Below are positions 1-12,800 of a DNA stretch of 64,000 nt, piece by piece. Made by a program: the position numbers and the translations under genes. Source of the stretch: Chaetoderma sp. LZ-2023a (taxonomy: Eukaryota > Mollusca > Caudofoveata > Chaetodermatida > Chaetodermatidae); the NCBI GenBank assembly GCA_034401795.1, contig CM067373.1, positions 85,656,021 through 85,720,020 on the forward strand. The letters run 5' to 3'. A model generated the notes under the pieces. It worked only from the letters and a program-made list of their open reading frames with translations. It was not told the origin of the DNA and did no database searches. Every line of letters begins with the position of its first letter. Within the stretch, counting starts at the first letter, position 1.

Positions 1-365
1 GGTCAGCATATCAAAGGTCAAGGTCACAAGGTCAATTACCAAGGCAATCTGTCTGAATAACTTTTGACATTTTTATCAAGTATTTCTCAGGTTTGAATAA
101 TCATGTTGCAATAAACATGGGCACATGGGTGCACACACATAGTGTAACGACCACCCAAATAAAGGCCAGCAGGTCAAAGGTAAAATCACGATCATAACTG
201 TGCATGTAGCCCACGCTACAGAGGAATAACTCAGGATTGGATAATCATATTGCAACAAAATTTAAACACATGGTTACCTACGCCGTGCTGAACTAGAACC
301 AAGATACTGAGGCCACCAGACCAAAGGTCAGGTAACCAGATCAAAGGCCGAGACGAATTTTTAGC
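1..365. repeat. AGGTCA-rich tandem repeat
   Basis: Degenerate tandem repeat. The block 'aataatcatgttgcaa' near 97 recurs as 'ataatcatattgcaac' near 240, about 143 bp apart, and each unit carries runs of AGGTCA-like half sites. The array begins at or before the left edge. No coding frame is convincing here. Confidence 0.55.
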
Positions 366-2203
366 ATTTTTACTAAGCGTATTGTAGCTAAACAGGGGAT
401 GATCTACTCAGAGTTGTCACATTTCGGTAGAAATATTGCATCATGTGTCTTGGCTTTTCACGTTTTCTAGTGTTGCCACCCGAATTTCTCTTAGGCGAGG
501 TTAAAGCTGAAGTCCTAAAAGAGAAACCGTTTGGTGGTGGTGGTGGAATCACAGTAGACGTGAAGACTGGTGCTGGTGTCTGTAGTACAGCTGCAGGAGA
601 GTTCTCAGGCTGACGGGTGTGCATTTGAACCCCCTGTTGCCCAATGTCCGCATGTATGTAATGCGTGGTGTTCCTCGTGTGCGATCTGCTTCAAGAGATC
701 TTGCCCCATCTCATGAACAACTTCCTTTCATCCTTTCCCAGCTACAGGAGATTCCATCTCACTGTATTCGATGCACCGTTTAAGCGCATGACACGCTTGC
801 GCGATCCACTGAATACATGTGAATGAAATGTCCATGTTGTCAGGCGACACTATAAGGTACACCTTAGAAGATAATCCAAAAAGTTAGAGATGTTAGAAAT
901 GAAGGCCGTGTAAAGTGCTGAGGTTGTTAATATGCGAAAGGTAAGGTTGTGTCACCGAAATCCTAATGGGTAATCTAAGACTGTGCCAAGTCTGCTAATT
1001 CGCCGAAGAAGAACAGAAGTTCTGGGTGGGGGGGGGGGGTTGGCAATGTAACTACAAGACTTGACGAAGGAAATATCGAAATGCCAGTCAGTTGGTAGGC
1101 CAGAGAGGTTCTTCATGTTGAAAACCTTAGCGCAACTAAGATCAAATGCAATCAATAAATCAATAAATAAACACTCACTCCTTGTCTAGCCAGGGGACAA
1201 TTTAGACAAAGCGTATTCCAGATAATGTGTTCCCGATACATTAAGTAATGTTGTAATAACAAATATCATTTAGAAAAAGGGCAATGGAATATTGACCAAG
1301 TGGTTTACATCGAATTTGGTACAAGTTAATAAATAATTGTCAACTAAGCTGCTTTAAACTATAGCTAGCTCAGAGACCAGTTCAAATAAATAATCTGGCA
1401 GCAATTATCAATGCTCAGATTATGCACCGTAAAAGATAGAGATTGAACACACTGTCTGGCAACAGTATTTACAGTAATCTGGAAACGCTGTGCAAAGGAG
1501 AAATCTGGCAACAACGCTCTGGCTTAAGTGCTATCCGGCTTAGTAACATTTGCCAACTGGACTCGATAAACTGCAAGTACTATCAGGGCAGTGATGCTGT
1601 GTTTCACGCTGTTCGTATAGTCATTCAGCTTTAAAGTAATTTTGTTTGACTGTCAGTTTACTTTCTATCATAAAAAACCTTTTCAACACTAAACTATTCA
1701 GCAAAAGAAATTCCGCCATGAAATAAGGGATGAGCATTTATAGCGTTTTGCCAAGTTATGGAGATATAAGTGCAAAAGTAAACCTAATTAGCTGATAGTT
1801 TACCTGTGATGGCTTGGCGAGCAAACTGCCAATTGTATTCATAATCTGCGACTCTTATTTATTATTTTTATACTCAATGCTGAGAAATAGGATAAAATAC
1901 TAAAATTTATTTTAAAACCGGTATTCTAACTGCGGCATGAATCCTGAACACAATGTGAAAAGCTTACCAGAAATTAATCTAATTTCCGTTTTTACAAAAC
2001 GTATGAATAGACTAGAGACAGAACTATGCTATAAGTTACAACGCATTAAGATGCGAAAGTTTTAACATAATTTTTTAATGATTGACAGTTACCTAGGCAA
2101 TGTTAATAGTCTAGTAATTATGCCATATATTTTAACCACACTGTTAGCGTTAAATTACACGTGCTTCCCTTATACAATTCACTATTGGATTGTGATTGTC
2201 CGG
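366..2203. other. non-coding stretch, nothing recognised
   Basis: Only short open frames without recognisable domains occur. A G-run lies near 1026-1039. I see no gene, RNA or named repeat. Confidence 0.5.
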
Positions 2204-2298
2204 CATTGCGATTCTAATAATACTATTGTTGGGTCACCTTATGTATCTATTTTCAAAAGATGGCCCGGCCCGACAATATGATTACTAAAATCGCAATG
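2204..2298. repeat. imperfect hairpin, 30 bp arms
   Basis: The arm at 2204-2233 (starts cattgcgattctaataat) is the near-complement of 2269-2298 (ends ttactaaaatcgcaatg), with a ~35 bp loop. It may be a small MITE; no related copy was noticed in the window. Confidence 0.5.
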
Positions 2299-5200
2299 AT
2301 CTGCTACGTTATACGGTGTAACTAACTTAAATATTGTAATTTCCATTACAGATCTTAGCACACAATCATTATTGATCTAATCAGGAGTACTTAGAGAGTA
2401 GGTACCCATTTATTTAATTAACATCTATCAGGTCTCTATATTTCTAGCCGGTCCGACTCATACCAGTCCAGTGCTTCTATCAGGATGTCGTATCTACGAC
2501 TAGCAGGTAACTAGCCAGTTTTATATACTGTTACACATTACACTCTTGGGTGGTTACATGAACTGAATAGTGGAGATTTCTCAAGTCTGTAATTATTGTG
2601 ATGTACAACGTCACTAAGCTGTCAATATGGATCATTGAGCTTCGAGAACGACATGATACTATCTGTTCAATGCAAACTTAGATGCATTTTATATAATTTT
2701 ATCTTTATCAGAGCTAAGCTTGAGGTGTGTGTTAGTATTAGACAAGGATATATTATGACTAAACGTACCATGTATCCTGCATTTTTGCATACCGAGTGCA
2801 CGATACCACCCATGGCATTCAGTTATCTTTAAACACGAATAGGCCTACACGCCTGGGCTAGTTCAGAAGGGACGATTAATCTTATATGACTAGCATTGTC
2901 AAGTGGTGCAGAAGATAATGGTACCTCAGTCATTGACATTATCCGTGCCAGGCATATAGCTAGGACATAACATTTTCACAGGGGAGGAACCGAGCCTCGA
3001 AACACTGTCCAGCACTACAGACCCGATAGTGTTATATGATCATGGGAAAAGTGGCATCCAGTCCCGGAGATAAACTATAGGAACGTCCCCAAGAAAGTAT
3101 TGGATATATCAGTTAACATGATTAATCCTTTTAACTCGCCTTATATTTACCAAATATAATTTAATAAAATGCTTAACGGTCCCGGAAAATGCATATTCGA
3201 AATTGCATATATACCCCTAAAGATACTGGGCCAGTAATATAAGTTGATGTAGATAAACCCTACATCATTTCGAGAATCTCGACTGGTAAATAGAGAAAAT
3301 TACGTCTCAAAGTCGGTCATTTTAACCCATTTGGAAAAGCGAAATGTAATTGAACAGAAACAGAGGCCTTATGACGTCATCGGATGAAGCCGGGAAGATG
3401 ACTGTCATATTGCAACCCTGCCTAGAAAACACATGGTATGCGCGTTCATGCGTATGCACCTCAGAAAGCAATAGAGCTTTCGTAATAAATCGTGTGTGTT
3501 AATCTAGGAGAAATAGGGTATTATGATATTCTCAATATATTTAAAAGGGTACCAATAGTTGATAGAAAAGACGTCTACAGAATCACGAGGTAAGTTGAAA
3601 TTGTATCTTATATTATAACGCAATTCAGATATAAAAATAGTAATATCGTATATCTGGAGAAATTAAACCTTGAACTAAAGTAGCCTTGTAGGCCTCAATA
3701 TATCTTCACATGTGACATATAGATTAAGATTATCATGTGAAGACATATGCTAAACCTCCACAATGAATATCATTGATAATATAACCCCCTGTCTACAAGA
3801 GCCTTTGAGTCGAACATCATTATTGGCCACAAAAACTCATTGAGGTCGTCCATATATCTGCCATCATGTCACAGGCGCATGAGGTGGTGGTGGGATCTGG
3901 ACGGGGTGGAGGGGGGGGGCTGTTCTGGGTGACAATCACTGCTCCCAATGGACTAAGAAATTTGAGGATTTTTCAGCAAAAGACTGCATTTTTTCGGGTA
4001 TATCCTACTGATATGATGTAACGGTTACACAAAATTGATAACTTATAGATTATATCATACATTATGTTACTCTAACTTTTCTGTTGATTTACTACATATA
4101 GTGAGCGCTGCGCTCAGTGGCGCCGGGAGCACAGGGGCGACTTCCCCGGTTGTCATATAGGCGGGAACACCGGGAGGGATGGGGTGGGGGTGGGCAGCTG
4201 TGTCCTATGCACAATTCCAAAAGAAATGTAAGCAACTTTAATCAGGCAATATCTTTAATTTGCTACCATTGATATAAATAGGATACCAAAATCTCCATAT
4301 CTAGCCACTCTCGTGACGTTGCCAAATACAAGTCCTCCAATTCTCAATAAATATATTTTCTCAGTGGTTTGACCAGTAACCAATCACATATTTGGCATGG
4401 TAAAATATTAAGTAACAGTTAGAGCTGTGCGATATACCAATCTCACATCGTAAAACGGTTCAATAAGCTGACGGTTTGCAAACCGCCGTTATACTCAAAC
4501 CAAAAAACCTAGCTTAATAACGATTTTCGGTTTAGCCAATACTGATTATCCATAATTTGTTTTGATTCATAGTGATGATCAAATCAATCAATATTTGCCT
4601 CTACAGTTGTATTGGGAACTGCCAATTTGCCTACCAAGAGAATACTATTTTTGAAAATTAGCCATTGTCTCGATAATGGAGCCAAACATTTCAATGGTAA
4701 ATTTTTAATTGTTAGTTGCGAAGTTGAATTAGTTACTTGTATCCCAAATTCAAATTAACAAAGAAAAATTATATTAATTTATACGGAATAAAATAATCAT
4801 ATGTTAAGATGTGTTTCATTTCATTACATAGAGACCAATAACTTAGGCCTTTAAAAGTATACAATTTTTTGTTTAAATTCAAGCATTTTCGTGTGATTGT
4901 GGAGCTTTAATCGATTGTAAATGGTACACATTGATTCCCAGTAAGAGTCTAGATTATTAGAAATACGTTAATGCAACTGACGTAAAATGAAAAGAATGTT
5001 GTAAGTATTTTTCCAGACTATAATCGGTCAAACGTATATGCATATCACCTTGCTCGTCCAAACGGTTTAAAAGTCGTAGTCTATGTGCACACACGCGCGC
5101 CACTGGTTTCATTCGGGCCTATAGGGCCTGTGGTATATATGTATAAAACATAGATAAATAGTATTTGAGATATATTTCCGAGGCCTATAAAGGAATTAAA

Positions 5201-5397
5201 AGTCGTGAGCGTGTATTTTGTGTCAAACGTTCCCGAAAATACATGTATGTTTGCTACACGTGTATCATAAAATAATACATTCAATAATTGTACCAACTCC
5301 TCCTTGACCACACCCCCACCCACCCCAACCCCAGGCTCTACAAAAGTGATATACGGATCAATCCAGTTTGAAAATTGACATTGGCACCGGATTTTTT
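2299..5397. other. non-coding stretch, nothing recognised
   Basis: AT-rich sequence with short open frames only. It contains one TGACGTCA site (3372-3379) and G-runs near 3910 and 4180. No gene is supported. Confidence 0.5.
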
Positions 5398-5552
5398 CCC
5401 GTTTTTTTTTTTTAATCTGATGCTGACGCAGTCGGATAAACTTCACTGATGAACGCCTTTAAAAAGGCTTGCAAACCCACATAAAAACCCGATGAATAAG
5501 CAGGCTTGATTAATAGTATACGAATGACAATAAAAAAAATTAACATATCAAA
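5398..5552 (-). repeat. LINE-bracketing direct repeat, copy 1
   Basis: About 155 bp, nearly repeated at 8837-9003 in the same orientation. Read on the minus strand it ends in a poly(A) run (the T-run at 5403-5414), as a SINE or a LINE 3' end would. Shared landmarks on the plus strand are 'gacgcagtcgga', 'aaaggcttgcaaaccc' and 'aacatatcaaaac'. It may be the shared 3' UTR of a LINE or a SINE derived from one. Confidence 0.6.

Positions 5553-5639
<87 letters not shown>
5553..5639. repeat. (CTA)n microsatellite
   Basis: Uninterrupted trinucleotide array between direct-repeat copy 1 and the 3' end of the minus-strand LINE. A short (CTA)3 remnant sits at the other end of the LINE near 8826-8836. 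The open frames across it are artefacts of the repeat. Confidence 0.95.
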
Positions 5640-5642
<3 letters not shown>

Positions 5643-5669
5643 TGTTCTTCTTCTTTTCGATCGCTGGTA

Positions 5670-6695
5670 TCACATTTGGAGAGCCGTTCTCAAGATGAAA
5701 TCTGTGGTTTTCTGCAGTTCTTCCACAGGCCCATACAGCTTTTCAAGAAAGGAGGTTGACAAAGGCCAGATCTCTTCTCTCAGCTGCTGATACGTACTGC
5801 AACATTGAAGTATGTGCTCTGTGGTCTGTTCTGCTTCTCCACAAGGACAAGCGGGCGATGTCGTAAGGTGGAACCGCCTGTACATGTGTTGGTTATGTCC
5901 AGTTCTGAGACGAAAAATGGTCACTTGCTCTGGCCTCGAGAGATGATGGTAGGCATCTTTTGATTGAGGTGTTCTATAGAGTGACTTGATGATAGTCTTC
6001 ATCTCTGTATGCGTAACAATGTTTTCTGTCTGATTCTCTTCTGCACCCACCTTTGCCATCTTGTCTGCTTCCTCATTTCCTTGGACTCCACAGTGTGAGG
6101 GGATCCACTGCAATGCTATCCGAAAGCATTTGATGGTTTGCAGTGCTTCTTCAAGTTGTGGCAGCTTACATTTGGTGATAGCCTCAAGGACGGAACGGGA
6201 ATCAGATAAAAAGACAATCTGTGCAATAGGGTCTGCTGTTCTGCTGATGGTATTAGCTGCATGGACCAGTGCTTCGACTTCAGCTCTGTAGTTTGTGCAG
6301 TGTTTGCCTGTCGGTATTGCAGCTGACGCATGTTGTCCGTTTGGATACTGTATGTGCAGTCCGGCACCTCCGCTCCTAATTGCATCTTTGGCTGATCCAT
6401 CTGTGTAGATCCTTATCCATGTCTCCTGAGGGTACATTTCTTCCAGCATGGCTAGGGTCAGGGCCTTCGTGCTCACATCACTGTGTTCATCTTTGGTTGT
6501 GAGATGAGGTACTGTGGTGCGAATAGCTATGCTCTCTAGTTTGTTTTCCCAGGGTGGAGGATCAAGGGTGTGGTTTGGGTCTTCTATTTGTGCTGGCAAC
6601 ATTTCTTGGTGTTTCCTTTGAAGTGCTTTTGTCTCTTTCACAAAACTTGATCTTTTAAGTCTTCCTGATGACAGCTGTGCTTGCCTGATCTTCAT
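5670..6695 (-). pseudogene. LINE-A ORF2, RNase H and C-terminal domain
   Basis: This open segment is 341 codons. RNase H signatures are clear: IYTDGSAKD (Asp99), YRAEVEAL (Glu139), FLSDSRSV (Asp165) and GNEEADKMAK (Asp211), matching the catalytic D-E-D-D set. Near the end PACPCGEAEQTTEHILQCC (about residues 281-299) gives the C-x-C...H...C motif common at LINE ORF2 ends. The domain would degrade the RNA strand after cDNA synthesis. The segment is intact by itself but cut off from the RT by a frameshift just upstream. Confidence 0.9.
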
Positions 6696-6759
6696 CGGGT
6701 GGTTGTTGAACGATTTGAACTTTGCAGCTTGGATCAGTGCTTTGCATTCCCTTCCTTTA

Positions 6760-7867
6760 CTAAGTGGGGGGGGGGATGCCTGCTGTCTTCTCCATTTTTT
6801 CTATTGGTGTTGATCTCATTCCACTAGTGATGATGCGCAGTGCCTGGTTTTGTACTCTGTCGAGGTTCTGTTGATGAGATTTAGCTGCTGTCATCCATGA
6901 GCTGGATCCATACTCAAGGTGTGGTCGTACGGCACCTAGGTAGATGGTCTTACGGATCCGTTCATTGGCACCCCACTTTGTTCCTGCCAGCTTCCTCATG
7001 ATGTTTAGCTTTCTTCTGGCCTTTGCCTCTGCGTTCTGGATGTGCTCCTTCCATGTTAATCTTCTGTCATAGGTGACTCCCAGGTATGTCTGCTGGTCCT
7101 CGTACCCAAGTGGAGTACCGCCCAGTGTCAGATTTTAACCTTGGTTTTGGTGGACGGTGAGAATAGCATGGCTGATGATTTTTCTTTGTTGATGGTAATA
7201 CACCAGCGATTGGCCCAAGCTGTAATTCTGTCCAAGGCGAGCTGCATGCTGTACGTGGCAGTCGTTGTGTACTCCTCGGTGCTACGAGGTCATCTGCATA
7301 GGGGGCTGCTTGGATCCCATTGGGCAGCTCTGCTACAATATCATTAATGAAGAGTATGAACAGAGTTGGTGATAATACTCCTCCTTGTGGTACCCCTTGT
7401 CTCAGCAATACATTCTGTCCAGATTGTCCATTCACCCGCACCCTAGCTCTGCGATTGTGTAGGTATGACTTGGTCCATCGGAACATGTTGCCACCGATGC
7501 CTGTGCGCCGGAGCTTCACGATGAGGCCATCCTTCCACACCTTGTCAAATGCCTTCTGCAGATCAATAAAGGCAGCTAGCATCACGTTCTTGGCTTGAAA
7601 AGTGTCCTCTATGACCTTTGCTAGATGTGTTATTTGATCTTCTGTGCTCTTGTATCTTCTGAAGCCAGGCTGCTCTGAAACTATAGTATTCTCCGACTCC
7701 AGGTACCACTGCAACCGCTGGTTGACGATGCGCTCCATGGTCTTGCATATGCAGCTTGTAAGACTGATAGGACGGTAGCTCAGCACTTTCGTCTTGTTCT
7801 TCCCTTTTTCAGAATAGGAGTCATTCTGGCTTCCTTCCAGCACTGAGGAACCTCTCCATTGGTCCAA
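6760..7867 (-). pseudogene. LINE-A ORF2, reverse transcriptase domain
   Basis: Two open segments (7067-7867 and 6760-6999) together give the RT core. Visible motifs are SYRPISLTSCICKTMER, FIDLQKAFDKVW (first catalytic Asp), RQGVPQGGVLSPTLF and APYADDL (YADD). The thumb region includes RPHLEYGSSSW. The frame changes after YADD and again at a G-run near 6770. This is an inactivated copy of an enzyme that performs target-primed reverse transcription. Confidence 0.9.
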
Positions 7868-8827
7868 CTGAGATTAAAGATATCTAGTAACTTGCGGAGA
7901 GATGCATTATCAAGGTGTTGGATCATTTCATTCGTAATGCCATCTGGCCCGGGAGATTTCTTCTTCTTCAATTGGCGGATAGACTTCTTCGGTTCTGCTA
8001 AACTAATGCCAACTTTCATTGCATCGTGAGTGTTGGTGTCTGTTCTTTCCTTTTTTTGTTCTTTTCTAACCTCTTTTTGACGCATTCGTGGTATAGAAAT
8101 GTTGCTTTCTTTTGCATATTCCTTCGCAAAGGCATCTGCAGCCATCTTTCCTGACAGTGTTTGTCCATCTTCTTCGAGAGTAATCTTCTCTCCCCCGACA
8201 CCATCATCATTCAGTGCTTTAGTCAGTCTCCATAGCTTTGTTGTGTCTCTCTCTAAATTAAACCCTGCCGTCTTTTCCCTCCAGCTTCTTCTTTTGGCCT
8301 CCAGCTTGGTCTTTAGATACCTGGCTTTAGTTTGTTGTAGTGTGAAGTGGTTTTCATGACAGGGATTACCCTCTGCATCTTCTCTGACCTTGTCTAGTTT
8401 ATCATGTGCTGCTTGCAGTTCTGTTGTCCAGTAGGGGCGGTAGTTTTTCCTGAACCCTCGAGGAATCGCTTCGTTGGCAGCCTTGAGGATACTTGAATTA
8501 AATTCCTTGACCGCATTGTTGATGTTTCTCCCTTCTACTGCTATATTTTGGGTAAGCTCATTGGAACGAATGCCGAACAGACTCCAATTTGCCTTTTTGT
8601 AGTTCCACCTTGGATGTTGAGGTGAACTTGTGGAAATACTTCCAGAAAGAGAGAGGAGGACTGGGCGGTGGTCGCTTCCTCCTAACTGCGATCCGACCAC
8701 TCTACTGAGGTTTCTGTGAATGTCTTCTGTACAAAATGCCAAGTCCGGCGTTGTTGTCGAATGCCACCGGCGCGAGAAGAAGGCAGGCTGATCTGTGGGA
8801 TCGTTGACAAGTAAAAGGTGCTTTTAC
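7780..8827 (-). pseudogene. LINE-A ORF2, endonuclease C-terminus and linker
   Basis: The open frame starts inside the endonuclease. Before the first Met the same frame reads FFSRRWHSTTTPDLAF, then GGSDHRPVLLSL, the conserved SDH motif at the end of APE-type endonucleases. A basic linker follows, then KKKSPGPDGITNEM, the usual entry into the RT domain. The N-terminal catalytic half of the endonuclease is absent, consistent with 5' truncation during retrotransposition. A frameshift near 7800-7860 separates it from the RT. Confidence 0.85.
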
Positions 8828-8836
8828 TACTACTAC

Positions 8837-9003
8837 TTTTTTTTTCTTTTTTTTAATCCGACGCTGGCGCAGTCGGACACACCTCACGGAGGAACTCTAA
8901 AACTTTAAAAAAGGCTTGCAAACCCCCATAACAAATCGGGTGAAATAGCAGGCTTTAATAATAGTATATGAATAACAATATAAACTTAACATATCAAAAC
9001 AGT
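8837..9003 (-). repeat. LINE-bracketing direct repeat, copy 2
   Basis: Second copy of the sequence at 5398-5552, same orientation, again ending in a poly(A) run on the minus strand (T-runs at 8837-8854). The match stops at 'aacatatcaaaac' (about 9000), after which the flanks differ. Confidence 0.6.
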
Positions 9004-9115
9004 GCAAGCTAAAATACTCTATTACCATATACCACACCCATGGCATAACTACATAGAAAACCCCCTTAATAAAGAGCTGATAACATACTATGATTCAACA
9101 AAGCCATTACTATTT

Positions 9116-9383
9116 GCACACCGTGTAGTAGTAGGCCCAAATGGCGAGCATAGTTACCCAATAAGTGGTAAAGCGACTCATCAATAATTAGCAGTAAGTT
9201 ACTGCTACTCATTGACGCCGATGAGCCGATTCATGACCGGCAGGCTAAGTAGATCATATGTAGTTTAACGTAGCACACCATATAGTATTGGCCCAAATGG
9301 CGAGTGCAGTTCGCCAACTAGTGGCGAGGTGACGCGTCAATAAGTAACAAAAGGTCGCTCATTGACGCCAGTTGGCCGATTCT
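9116..9383. repeat. tandem duplication, period ~157 bp
   Basis: The block at 9116-9231 (gcacaccgtgtagtagtagg ... gccgattc) recurs at 9273-9383 with substitutions. Shared landmarks are 'ggcccaaatggcgag', 'cattgacgcc' and 'ggccgattc'/'gagccgattc'. No coding function is apparent. Confidence 0.65.
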
Positions 9384-9818
9384 TTAATACCGAGCAACAG
9401 GGTGTTAATTGTATATATGTAAGATGCCATACTCTGTTAACCTAATGAACTCGAAAGTCAGATCACCTCCAGAATATTGACGCGCTGCTCAATTGATATT
9501 TAAATATACCGATTCCCAAGGTTAGGTTATTTGTCAAAATTATCATCTCCTAAGACATTACAATTTTAAAATTAACTCAATTAAATAAAATAAAATACCA
9601 TATATCAATATAGACCAAGCAGCGAGTGTGCTAGCTTATACAAGTTCTGCTTCTGCTATTTTTAGATATCCATGTTCAATTGATACTAGGCCGGTTTTGC
9701 ACCATATATCTTTGAATCCACTTTCTTTTCCATGTCCCACTAGCCTGTAAAATTCACAATGAATGCAGTTTATCAACAATGATCGAAATATAGCTTGTAT
9801 GGCTCTTTGGTGGTTGTT

Positions 9819-12800
9819 TCATGTTTTATCTCTGGCCTCTGAACACCGATGCTTCCAAATGGCCCACACTCCTACAGATAACAGGGTTACTAACAATTCT
9901 TTCTCCTTGCTATTAGTGATTCGTCCGATAGTTGAGCAATCTTTGAGCATACTTGTTTCAGCCATTAATTTCACATATTTGATTCCAAATTTAGCAAGAA
10001 GTATATTGATGTATACCCAAAAGCCTGTAGCTATACAACCCTGTGTAAACAGATGGTCTATTGTTTCCTCCTCGGTATTATATAATAAACACCGGTCTGT
10101 ACTTGTTATTTTGCACATATAAGTCAGATGGCCGACCCATAGCCTTCGATGGAGTAATCGCCATGCCAGGTGCCACGCGTTTGCTGGTAGACAAGGTAGA
10201 TGTATTGTTTTCCACGCATTTTTCCAGTACTTTGGCGTGCATCCTAAAGTGTTCCAATGCCTAACTGCAACAGGAGTCTGACTCCGACTTTGCATTAGCA
10301 TTCCATACCAGGCTCTAGATGTCATGTTGTATTTCACATGCTCTGACTTAAATACTAATGTTGGTTGCAACATATCTCTGTTGCCACGTGCTTTCGGCAA
10401 TTTGAACCATTCACCAGGTATTGCATTCTTTATTCTACGAAATAAGCCTTGGACATCAATATGCCTCATTGATGTTGTTCTTGCTACATCCTGCATGGCA
10501 ATCCATTTGCGAGATTTTGGATTAACTAAATCACGTAAATATTGAATGCCATTTTTGCCCATAGAGGGCAAATATAATCCAGCATCATTATCACGAATCA
10601 ACTCGTTGCCCCAAAGACGTTGCTCTAAAGCATCTTCCCAGCAACTGGGTTGTTGCATTGATCGTGTAAATATCTTTAAAGCTTCGAGCTGTTCTTTATA
10701 TACGTTTGGTATCTTCTGATGGTTAGGTGGCAGTTTATTGCACAAAAATAAACATTCTACTGGAAATGGATCTACGTACCTTTGTAGAAGTGTCCTTGCA
10801 ACACTTGACCAAGATGAGTTTGAAGGGAGTAACTTAATCAAGAATTTCAGTTTTAGTGAAGCACACTTTGCTAAAACATTAACCAAATCCAGGCCTCCGT
10901 CATGCTTTTCATTGGTGAGGATTGACTGCGATACTAAATGGGCTTTGTCCTCCCATAACACGGTCAAACGTAACGTGCTACTCGTTGACTCTACTGATTT
11001 GGGCATATGAGCTACAGAAGCGGTATACCACAGTCCAGATAAAATTAAATTACTAAGGACAAATGTCCTGCTAAATACAGTTAGGCGACGTCGTTTACAA
11101 TTTACTAATGCACACTTTAGCTTGGATAGCCTTTCTTCCCAGTTTATTATTGCATCCTGTTCTCTACTAAAGTAAATACCCAAAATCTTTATGACATCAT
11201 CTGACCAGTTAATATCCATAACATTGTCAGTTCAGTCCATCCAAGCGCCCAAAAATAATCCCTTAGATTTGTCTCTATTGACTTTAAGGCCTGATGCCTT
11301 TTGAAAATCTGATAATACTCCATTTAAATTTCTAAAATCTGAATTTTTACCTGCAAACACAGTCGTATCATCTGCATATTGAGACACCTTTAGTGGCCTT
11401 TCTACGCCACGTATACATATTCCTTGAAAATCATTACATTGCCTCAATGTGGCCCCCAACGATTCCATAGCTATTACGAATAGAAGCGGAGACAATGAGC
11501 AACCCTGTCTGACACCTCGTTCCAACCCTATAGGTTCAGATAGATGATTATTTACTAAATAGCAACTTGTTATATCAGTATATAAAACATTGGCCCATTT
11601 AATAAATCTGGAACCAAAGCCAATATGGTCTAAAGACTTAAACAAGAAATCCCATTCAAGTCTGTCAAACGCCTTCCCGTTATCAAGTGCTATTATTGCT
11701 GCTGGGATGCAATCCTGTTCAACTAATTGAATAAGGTCTCGTATAAGCAATGTGTTGTTTAGTATCGTTCTTCCTGGTACATAGCAGGTTTGATCATAAT
11801 CAATGACTTCGCCTAAGACTGCGCCAAGTTTTAATGTTAGTCCCCGAGTAATAATCTTATAGTCTACACAGAGTAGAGAGATTGGTCTATAATTCTGTAT
11901 TTTATTTGTCACCCCTCTTGTATATAAGCCGAACATAAGCTTGGTCCATGGATGGGGGTGTGTTGGGGGGGGGGGGGAGATGCCCTTGCTTAAAAATGCT
12001 AGCTGCTATTTCTTCTAATACTGGACCAAATATGTGCCAGAATGTTTGATAAAATTCAACTGGAAGTCCGTCGCTGCCAGAAGACTTTTCTAACTTCATA
12101 CCTTTGAGGGATTTTGTCAAATCATCAATTGTTAGTGTTTGGTCACAACTTTCGCGACATGAATCTGGAAGTCGCTGCGTTATATTAGCTAAAATATCTC
12201 TAGTTGCAGCTACATCACTTCCCTCAGATTTATACAATGATTTGTAAAATTTGGATACTGTTTCCATCATCTCTGCATTTGAGGACACTGATACACCATC
12301 ATTAGTCTTCAGTGAGCGCATTAATTTCTCAATTTCTCTATACCTCTTCCTTTTTCCAAGTTACAAAAGTAACGTGTAGGCTTTTCACCCTCGGTGTGCA
12401 TTTGTGCTCTTGACCTTATTTTGGCACCATCAAACTGATATTGCTCTATTTCATTTAGTCAACCTTTTAATTTAACTAATAGTTCGTAATAATTTCATTC
12501 TCCATCATTAATTTTCTTATTAATTTTACACACCGACCTCTGAAGCGCCTTTTTACGATTTCGCAGTTCTCGTGCTTTCCTGATGGAATACTGCCTTGAC
12601 ATATGTTTCAGGTCGGATTTAACATCCTCCCACCAATCTGTTATACATTCATACAAACTTCTCTTTTCATCCCAATGCCTCCAAAAACTTTCTACACATT
12701 TGCGATAGCAACTATCTCGTAACAACGCTAAGTTGAGTTTCCAAAATCCATCTCCTCGTTTGATCCAGTCAGCATTGTCTAATGTGATGGAAAACATATT

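Larger units (their letters stand above)
5640..8836 (-). mobile_element. 5'-truncated non-LTR retrotransposon with RNase H (LINE-A)
   Basis: In order on the minus strand I see the C-terminal part of an APE-type endonuclease, a linker, a reverse transcriptase with YADD, an RNase H domain and a terminal Cys/His motif. An RNase H domain inside a LINE ORF2 is known from the I-type group of clades, so I place it there. ORF1 and most of the endonuclease are missing, and the element ends abruptly near 8830 next to (CTA)3 and a T-run. At least two frameshifts break the ORF, one near a G-run at 6767-6775 and one near 7800-7860. The copy is dead. A ~160 bp direct repeat flanks both ends. Confidence 0.9.

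Noticed and set aside
388-624. 78-codon Pro/Thr/Ser-rich minus-strand frame
   Set aside because: No domain, no exon signals that I could connect to another coding segment.
5506-5790. Leu-rich 94-codon frame
   Set aside because: CTA microsatellite running into the antisense of LINE-A.
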